NCBI GenBank assembly: GCA_026984735.1
Contig: JALSRN010000079.1
Coordinates: 62,001 to 126,000, forward strand
Reading direction: 5' to 3'
Source: Sedimenticola sp.
Lineage (GTDB): Bacteria; Pseudomonadota; Gammaproteobacteria; Chromatiales; Chromatiaceae
DNA: 64,000 nucleotides
Part shown: one piece after another, positions 55,935 through 61,685 of the stretch
How the letters are laid out: each line of letters begins with the position of its first letter
Position numbering within the stretch: position 1 is the first letter of the stretch
Made by a program: the position numbers and the translations under genes
Notes under the pieces: model-generated
Told to the model about the DNA's origin: nothing
What the model saw: only the letters and a program-made list of their open reading frames with translations
Database searches by the model: none

Positions 55935-56654
55935 ATGAGCGATTTTTCTACCATCCGCCCGCGCACGCCCGAATCCGAGGCGGAGCTGAAGCGGGAGTCC
56001 TGGCGCATCTTCCGCATCATGTCGGAGTTCGTCGAAGGGTTCGAGCAGCTCAGCCGCATCCGCCCCGCGGTGAGCATCTTCGGTTCCGCCCGCACGCCGC
56101 CGGACCACCCCTGGTACCGCAAGGCGGAGGAGGTGGCCCGGTTGCTCTCCGAGGCGGGCTTCACCGTCATCAGCGGCGGCGGTCCCGGGATCATGGAGGC
56201 GGCCAACAAGGGGGCCTTCCAGGGGCCTTCCCCCAGCGTGGGTCTCAACATCGTACTGCCCCACGAGCAGCGCCCCAACCCCTACCAGGACATCTCCATC
56301 GAGTATCGCCATTTTTTCGCGCGCAAGGTGATGTTCATCAAATACGCCTCGGCCTACGTGGTGCTGCCGGGCGGTTTCGGCACCCTCGACGAGCTGGCCG
56401 AGTGCCTCACCCTGGTGCAGACCGGCAAGGGGCGGCGCATTCCCATCATCCTCGTGGAGAAACGTTTCTGGCAGGGAATGTTCGATTGGTTCCGCGATAC
56501 CCTGGTGGCGGAAGGCACCATCGGCCCCGAGGATCTGGATCTGATGCGTCTGTGCGACGAACCGGAGGAGATCGTCGAGGCGATCTTCGCTCACTACGGC
56601 GGTCGCGGTTTCCAACCCTCCCGCGAGGAGCAGGAGATCCTGCTCGAGCTATAA
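55935..56654 (+). CDS. LOG-family protein (Rossmann-like nucleotide hydrolase)
   Basis: A 239-residue protein from ATG 55935 with GAGGAGAA upstream; longer upstream readings have no SD. The LOG/TIGR00730 motifs are VSIFGSARTPPD, GFTVISGGGPGIMEAANKGA and the signature VVLPGGFGTLDELAECL with catalytic Glu. Members cleave nucleoside monophosphates, in plants releasing cytokinins. The bacterial role is nucleotide recycling or unknown. DUF2782 follows after 31 bases. Confidence 0.88.
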   Translation: MSDFSTIRPRTPESEAELKRESWRIFRIMSEFVEGFEQLSRIRPAVSIFGSARTPPDHPWYRKAEEVARLLSEAGFTVISGGGPGIMEAANKGAFQGPSPSVGLNIVLPHEQRPNPYQDISIEYRHFFARKVMFIKYASAYVVLPGGFGTLDELAECLTLVQTGKGRRIPIILVEKRFWQGMFDWFRDTLVAEGTIGPEDLDLMRLCDEPEEIVEAIFAHYGGRGFQPSREEQEILLEL

Positions 56655-56685
56655 TGACGCTTTTCATCCTCCGGAGAGCGCAACC

Positions 56686-57006
56686 ATGAAACGGGCCTCC
56701 TTCGCCGCCACGGCACTCTTCCTGCTTTTCGTCGCCCTCGCCGCGGCGGAAGAACCGCCCCCGCCGCCGGCGCCCGTGGACGAGAACGGCCAGCCGCTGG
56801 AGCCGGAAGTGACCATCCGCGAGGAGGGGGGCAAGACCATCCAGGAGTACCGCGTCAACGGCCAGCTCTACATGGTCAAGATCGTGCCCCGGCGCGGCGC
56901 GCCCTACTACCTGCTGGACCTGGACGGCGACGGCCAGTTCGACGAGGTGAGGGGGGACGATCCCGGTCAGATCGTGCTGCCCCAGTGGATCCTGTTCCGC
57001 TGGTAG
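56686..57006 (+). CDS. DUF2782 family secreted protein
   Basis: A 106-residue protein with a signal peptide ending near LAAAEE, a Pro-rich segment and the conserved EYRVNGQLYMVKIVPRRG followed by APYYLLDLDGDGQFDE. This is the DUF2782 pattern seen in many gammaproteobacteria, usually beside DNA polymerase I or homoserine kinase genes; function unknown. The DLDGDG string is EF-hand-like but short. The TRAP genes follow 9 bases later. Confidence 0.8.
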   Translation: MKRASFAATALFLLFVALAAAEEPPPPPAPVDENGQPLEPEVTIREEGGKTIQEYRVNGQLYMVKIVPRRGAPYYLLDLDGDGQFDEVRGDDPGQIVLPQWILFRW

Positions 57007-57015
57007 AGAGGAACC

Positions 57016-57522
57016 GTGGAGCGACTCATCCGCAGGTTGGAGGTGACCGCCGAATGGCTCGGGCGGATGGTGGCCTGGGCCACGCTTCTGATGGTGCTGA
57101 TCACCTTTCTGGTGGTGCTGCTGCGCTATCTGTTCGACACCGGCTGGATCGCCATGCAGGAGTCGGTCACCTATCTGCACGCCGCCGTCTTCATGCTGGG
57201 GGCGGCCTACACCCTGAAGCATGGCGGCCATGTGCGGGTGGACATCTTCTATCAGGGGTTCGGTCCGCGCGGCAAGGCGTGGATTAATCTGTTGGGTACC
57301 CTCTTTCTCCTCTTTCCCCTGGCGCTCTTCATCCTTTTCGTCAGTTGGGACTACGTGGCCGAATCCTGGAAGGTGCTGGAAGGGTCGCGGGAAGCGGGCG
57401 GCCTGCCGGGCGTCTTTCTTCTCAAGACGCTGATCCTGGTGCTGCCCCTGACTCTGCTGCTTCAGGGAACGGCGTTGGCGCTCAAGAGCCTGCGGCTGTT
57501 GCGGGGAGCCGTGGATGGTTGA
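57016..57522 (+). CDS. TRAP transporter small permease (DctQ family)
   Basis: A 168-residue protein with four membrane helices, GTG start, and GAGAGGAA upstream. The family motif after helix 2 reads TLKHGGHVRVDIFYQ. It pairs with the large permease, overlapping it by 8 bases. TRAP systems import organic acids or related solutes with a sodium gradient using a periplasmic binding protein. No such protein gene lies within the window, so substrate is open. Confidence 0.9.
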   Translation: MERLIRRLEVTAEWLGRMVAWATLLMVLITFLVVLLRYLFDTGWIAMQESVTYLHAAVFMLGAAYTLKHGGHVRVDIFYQGFGPRGKAWINLLGTLFLLFPLALFILFVSWDYVAESWKVLEGSREAGGLPGVFLLKTLILVLPLTLLLQGTALALKSLRLLRGAVDG

Positions 57523-58888
57523 ATACCTGCCGCTGATCCTCTTCGCGGTGGTGGCCCTGGTGTTGATGCTGGGCTACCCCGTGGCCTTCACCCTGGGCGG
57601 CGTCTCGCTGCTGTTCGCCTACGCCGGGGAGTGGTTCGGCACCTTCGACAGCGCCTTTCTGGAGGCGTTGCCCAACCGCATCTACGGCATCATGACCAAC
57701 GAGACGCTGATCGCGGTGCCGCTCTTCGTCTTCATGGGGGTGATGCTGGAGCGCTCCAAGGTGGCCGAAGAGCTGCTCGACACCATGGCGGCGCTGTTCG
57801 GCCGGCTGCGCGGGGGGCTGGGCATCTCGGTGACTCTGGTGGGCATGCTGCTGGCCGCCAGCACCGGCATCGTCGGCGCCACGGTGGTGACCATGGGGCT
57901 GCTCTCCCTGCCCACCATGATCAAGCGCGACTACGATCCGGCGGTGGCCGCGGGCACCATCTGCGCCTCGGGCACCCTCGGACAGATCATTCCGCCCTCC
58001 ATCATCCTGGTGCTTCTGGGCGACGTGCTCTCTTCGGCCTACCAGCAGGCGCAGCTGGAGATGGGCATCTGGGATCTGAAGACGGTCTCCGTGGGCGACC
58101 TTTTCGTGGGCGCCGTGATTCCAGGGCTGGGCCTGGTGGCCATGTATCTGATCTATCTGCTGGGCGTCGCCCTGTTCCGGCCCCACAAGGTGCCGCCCGC
58201 CCCCGACCTCTCGGCCCAGGGCTCTCTGGCGCGGCGGGTGGTGACGGTGCTGCTGCCTCCCTTGCTGCTGATCGTGGCGGTGCTCGGCTCCATTCTGGCC
58301 GGCATGGCCACCCCCACCGAGGCGGCTTCGGTGGGCGCGGTGGGCGCCATGCTGCTGGCTGCCCAGCGTCGCGAGTTGAGCCTCGCCTCGCTGCGGGAGG
58401 TGATGCGGTCCACCGTGAAGGTCACCAGCATGGTGTTCGTGATCTTCATCGGCGCGGCGGTCTTCTCGCTGGTCTTTCGCGGCTTCGGAGGCGATGACCT
58501 GGTGGGCGAGCTGCTCCACAATCTTCCCGGCGGGGTGGTGGGTGCCGTGGCGGTGGTGATGTTGTTGATGTTCCTCCTCGGCTTCATTCTCGACTTCATC
58601 GAGATCACCTTCGTGGTGGTGCCCATCGTCGGTCCCATATTGCTGGAGATGGGGCTGGATCCGGTGTGGCTAGGGATCATGATCGCCATCAATCTGCAGA
58701 CCTCTTTTCTCACGCCCCCCTTCGGCTTCGCCCTCTTCTATCTGCGTGGCGTGGCCCCGGCCGAAGTGAGCACGAGCGCCATCTATCGGGGTGTGATACC
58801 CTTTATCCTGATCCAGCTATTCATGCTGGCTCTGCTCGCCTGGTGGCCGCAGCTCGCCACCTGGCTGCCGGGCGTGGTGTACCGGTAG
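57515..58888 (+). CDS. TRAP transporter large permease (DctM family)
   Basis: A 457-residue protein with about twelve membrane helices. DctM signatures include LMLGYPVAFTLGGVSLLFA, LIAVPLFVFMGVMLERS, GLGISVTLVGMLLAASTG and the paired GTICASGTLGQIIPPSI and TSFLTPPFGFALFY motifs. It forms the ion-coupled channel of a TRAP transporter with the DctQ protein. It is followed by a short hairpin and then a cytochrome gene. Confidence 0.93.
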   Translation: MVEYLPLILFAVVALVLMLGYPVAFTLGGVSLLFAYAGEWFGTFDSAFLEALPNRIYGIMTNETLIAVPLFVFMGVMLERSKVAEELLDTMAALFGRLRGGLGISVTLVGMLLAASTGIVGATVVTMGLLSLPTMIKRDYDPAVAAGTICASGTLGQIIPPSIILVLLGDVLSSAYQQAQLEMGIWDLKTVSVGDLFVGAVIPGLGLVAMYLIYLLGVALFRPHKVPPAPDLSAQGSLARRVVTVLLPPLLLIVAVLGSILAGMATPTEAASVGAVGAMLLAAQRRELSLASLREVMRSTVKVTSMVFVIFIGAAVFSLVFRGFGGDDLVGELLHNLPGGVVGAVAVVMLLMFLLGFILDFIEITFVVVPIVGPILLEMGLDPVWLGIMIAINLQTSFLTPPFGFALFYLRGVAPAEVSTSAIYRGVIPFILIQLFMLALLAWWPQLATWLPGVVYR

Positions 58889-58898
58889 AAAAAAAACA

Positions 58899-58916
58899 GG
58901 CCGTGGCGAAACGGCC
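58899..58916 (+). terminator. Weak hairpin after the TRAP genes
   Basis: GGCCGT / ACGGCC with a 6-base loop lies 10 bases after the dctM stop, preceded by A8 and followed by TTCG. The T tract would be on the other strand. It may be an attenuator or mRNA-end stabiliser before the cytochrome gene 45 bases on. Confidence 0.35.
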
Positions 58917-58960
58917 GTTCGATCGTTATACGTGAACCAAAGTAGTTGGGGGAGGAAACC

Positions 58961-59503
58961 ATGGCGCAACGCATTAGCCTGGGTATCGCCATCGTCATTT
59001 TCGTGGCCGGCATCGTCTTCGCGGGTCTTTTCAACGTGGCACTGCACTACACCAATGAGCTGGAGTTCTGCACTTCCTGCCATTCCATGAAGCAGAACCT
59101 CAAAGAGTACAAGGAGACCATCCATTACAAGAACCCTGCCGGAGTACGGGCCATCTGCTCAGATTGCCACGTGCCCAAGCCGTTCATACCCAAGATGATC
59201 GCCAAGGTGATGGCGGCCAAGGACGTGTATGGAGAGATCGTGGGCATCATCGACACCCCGGAGAAGTTCGAGGCGCGTCGCTGGGAGATGGCCAATGCCG
59301 TTTGGGACAAGATGAAATCCACCGATTCGCGCGAGTGCCGCTCCTGCCACTCCTGGGATGCGATGGATCTGGCGGAGCAGGACCGCAGCGCCCGCAAGCG
59401 CCACGGCCGCGCCCGGGACGAGGGCAAGACCTGCATCGACTGCCATCAGGGCATCGCCCATGAGGAACCGGAGGAACCCGAAGACGACGAGGCGGACGAG
59501 TAA
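58961..59503 (+). CDS. NapC/NirT-family tetraheme cytochrome c
   Basis: A 180-residue protein from ATG 58961 with a strong GGGGAGGAAACC ribosome site. A single N-terminal membrane anchor (LGIAIVIFVAGIVFAGLF) precedes four CxxCH motifs: CTSCHSMKQN, CSDCH, CRSCH and CIDCH. The Met in the first motif is the family's axial ligand. The C-terminus is very acidic (EEPEEPEDDEADE). The family oxidises quinol and passes electrons to periplasmic reductases. Its dedicated partner is probably one of the cytochromes downstream. Confidence 0.92.
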   Translation: MAQRISLGIAIVIFVAGIVFAGLFNVALHYTNELEFCTSCHSMKQNLKEYKETIHYKNPAGVRAICSDCHVPKPFIPKMIAKVMAAKDVYGEIVGIIDTPEKFEARRWEMANAVWDKMKSTDSRECRSCHSWDAMDLAEQDRSARKRHGRARDEGKTCIDCHQGIAHEEPEEPEDDEADE

Positions 59504-59529
59504 GCGGCATGGCAGGGGGATCGAAGAAG

Positions 59530-60528
59530 ATGAAGACGAATGCGCAATGGTTGAAGAGGCTTTCCTGGCTGGCCTGCCTTCTGCTGGCGATGGGCGCGTC
59601 GTTCGCCCAGGCTGGTGGGCCGGACGCGAAGAAGGCGGAGCTGGATCGCCAACTGCGCCTGGCGGCGTCGGTGGACGATGTGGAGACGGTGCGGAAACTG
59701 CTCGATAAGGGCGCGGACGTCAACGCCGCCAACAAATTCGGCAAGACGGCGTTGATGATGGCCGCCGAAAACGGCAACCTCGCGACGGTGTCGGTGCTGC
59801 TCTCCCGGGGTGCCGACGTCAACCGCAAGACGGTGGCCAACTGCACGGCCCTCACCCTGGCGGCGGAGAACGGCGAGTCCGAAGTGACCGCCTTGCTCAT
59901 CGAGCGTGGCGCCGATCTCAACGCGCGCACCCGTGCCGGAGCGACGCCGGTGTTGTTGGCGGCGCGCTATGGCGAGAACGAGATGCTCGATCAGCTCCTG
60001 TTTCGCGGCGCCAACCCCAACGACCGCGACAAGGAGGGAAGGACGCCTCTCATGCTGGCGGCGGAGCACGATCACCTGAAGGCGGTGAAACTGCTGCTCA
60101 AGCATGGGGCCAAGGTGAATCTGCAAGACAAGAAAGGGAAGACGGCGCTCATCCATGCCGTGGAAAGGGGCAAGAACATTGAGATCGCCAAGGTGCTCCT
60201 CGAACACGGCGCGAAAGTCGATTTACGTTCCAAGGACGGCGCCACGGCGCTCATCTGGGCGGCCGGCAGCGGCAACGTGGCGGCGGTGGAGCTGTTGTTG
60301 CGGAACGGCGCCGACGTGCACGCCGCCGACAAGGACGGCACCACGGCGCTGATGGAGGCGGTGGACGTGCGCGAGCCCGAGGTGGTCAAGGTTCTCCTCG
60401 CCCATGGCGCCGATCCGAAACGGAAGGACAAGGAGGGGCGTTCAGCCCTGGAGATCGCCAAGGGGATGCGCAACGGCCGCTGCTTGAAGCTGCTTCAAGA
60501 GTCGTTGCAGAAACCGATCTCGCATTGA
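59530..60528 (+). CDS. Secreted ankyrin-repeat protein
   Basis: A 332-residue protein from ATG 59530 (AGGGGGAT upstream; ATG 59509 in the same frame is possible). A signal peptide (LSWLACLLLAMGASFAQA) precedes about eight ankyrin repeats of 33 residues, with consensus TALMMAAENGN and LLxxGADVNxxDK. Export suggests a periplasmic binding scaffold. It sits 5-26 bases after the tetraheme cytochrome, so it may bind or stabilise the electron-transfer complex. That is inference from position. Confidence 0.85.
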   Translation: MKTNAQWLKRLSWLACLLLAMGASFAQAGGPDAKKAELDRQLRLAASVDDVETVRKLLDKGADVNAANKFGKTALMMAAENGNLATVSVLLSRGADVNRKTVANCTALTLAAENGESEVTALLIERGADLNARTRAGATPVLLAARYGENEMLDQLLFRGANPNDRDKEGRTPLMLAAEHDHLKAVKLLLKHGAKVNLQDKKGKTALIHAVERGKNIEIAKVLLEHGAKVDLRSKDGATALIWAAGSGNVAAVELLLRNGADVHAADKDGTTALMEAVDVREPEVVKVLLAHGADPKRKDKEGRSALEIAKGMRNGRCLKLLQESLQKPISH

Positions 60529-60536
60529 TGTGCCTT

Positions 60537-60562
60537 GCCGCCCCGCCATGGAGCGGGGCGGC
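60537..60562. terminator. Bidirectional hairpin between convergent genes
   Basis: Perfect 10-bp arms GCCGCCCCGC / GCGGGGCGGC with a 6-base loop lie between the ankyrin gene and the convergent diheme cytochrome gene. There is no T tract, but the stem is strong. Confidence 0.6.
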
Positions 60563-60570
60563 GCGCAGGA

Positions 60571-61329
60571 TCAGCGGATGGTGGCCGGCCGCCAACTGCG
60601 GTCGAAGAAGTCGAAGTCGGGGTTGCGCCAGCCGCGAGGCGCCAGATGGTCGGGGCGCAAACTGGCCACGTAGGACATCACGGCCACCTGTTCGCGCGGC
60701 GTGAAATTGCGGATCTGTTTGACCATCTTGGGGTCGGCGTTGCGCCGCCGGCCGTTGCGGATCCAGTTGAATTGGCGCATCAGATAGCTGTAGTGCTGTC
60801 CCTGGATGCGCGGCACGTGCTTTTCGGGGTCGCCCTCTCCCCGGTCGCCATGGCACTTGGCGCAATTCTCCTCGTAGATCTTGCGGCCCTCCTCGATGCG
60901 CAGGCGAAAGCCCTGCTCGTTGTCGGGGTTCATGGGCAGCGAAGCCACGTAGGCGGCCACGTCGGCGATGTCTTGCGGGCCTCCCAGCGAGCGGGCGGAG
61001 GCGAAGGCGCGCATGATGGGGTTGTCGCGGTTGCCGGCGCGGAAGTCGGCAAGCTGCTTGATGATCACGGGGCGCAGCTGCCCGGCGATCTCTGGATAGC
61101 CGCTGCCAGCCACGCCCCAACCCTCGGCACCATGGCAGGTGATGCAGATGGTGCCGAAGAGTTCGCGGCCGTGGTCGATGTCCGGTTTCAGTCGCAAGGC
61201 CTCCTCGAACTCCTTGAGGTGGGGCGGCGCCTTGTCTTTGAACGGTTCTGCATGAATGCTTGCTGCGAAGAGAGCGAGGGGCAGGATCAGTGCCTGTGCG
61301 CGCAGTAAACGCTTCCGCGGGATCTTCAT
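60571..61329 (-). CDS. Secreted diheme cytochrome c (c4/c553-like)
   Basis: A 252-residue protein from ATG 61329 with a signal peptide (RAQALILPLALFAASIHA). Two class I heme domains are visible: CITCHGAEGWG with PEIAGQLRPVIIKQL and a distal Met in NPIMRAF, and CAKCHGDRGEG with PRIQGQHYSYL and a Met in PKMVKQI. This is the cytochrome c4 architecture. It probably shuttles electrons in the periplasm. It is divergent from the multiheme lipoprotein gene across a 356-base spacer. Confidence 0.88.
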   Translation of the reverse strand: MKIPRKRLLRAQALILPLALFAASIHAEPFKDKAPPHLKEFEEALRLKPDIDHGRELFGTICITCHGAEGWGVAGSGYPEIAGQLRPVIIKQLADFRAGNRDNPIMRAFASARSLGGPQDIADVAAYVASLPMNPDNEQGFRLRIEEGRKIYEENCAKCHGDRGEGDPEKHVPRIQGQHYSYLMRQFNWIRNGRRRNADPKMVKQIRNFTPREQVAVMSYVASLRPDHLAPRGWRNPDFDFFDRSWRPATIR

Positions 61330-61685
61330 GGCGGACTCCAGCCTCCGGGTGAAACGCCGATTTTTGTAGCTACACAACTTTCCACAGATCGTTGTTGTGG
61401 CGCATTGATCTGGGTCATGTGTGAGCAAAAGTTGCTTATATACAAGAATATTAATGAATAATGATTTTCTAAATTATTGTTTCTTAAGAAAAAAATTTGA
61501 CGCACGAAGGAGGTTGATGGTAGCTTTGAGCCTCCGAAATCTCGCGTGCAGAATTGAATCCAAAGGAGGCGAATTTTGGAGGGGGGTGCTGCCAGTGGAC
61601 GGTGGTACTAAAAATTCGTAATCGTAACCTTTGGGCGGGAAGTCAGAAGCCCGTTCGAAGGAACTTCCACAACGAGGGGGATAGC
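61330..61685. other. Divergent AT-rich regulatory spacer between cytochrome genes
   Basis: No gene is supported in these 356 bases. The stretch 61425-61500 is strikingly AT-rich (GAATATTAATGAATAATG) in a GC-rich genome and likely contains promoters. An FNR-like box is at 61405-61418. Further on, GCCTCC near 61533 and GGAGGC near 61565 can pair to give a leader hairpin. A 66-codon frame (61421-61621) has no recognisable content. Confidence 0.6.
61405..61418. promoter_or_regulatory. FNR/ANR-like binding site
   Basis: TTGATCTGGGTCAT matches the TTGAT-N4-ATCAA consensus at eight of ten defined positions. It lies 76 bases before the diheme cytochrome start and 268 before the multiheme start, next to the AT-rich promoter patch. 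It suggests oxygen-responsive control of one or both cytochrome genes. Confidence 0.5.

Noticed and set aside
61421-61621. A 66-codon plus-strand frame in the cytochrome spacer
   Set aside because: It spans the AT-rich promoter patch, lacks a family and would have unusual composition; more likely non-coding.
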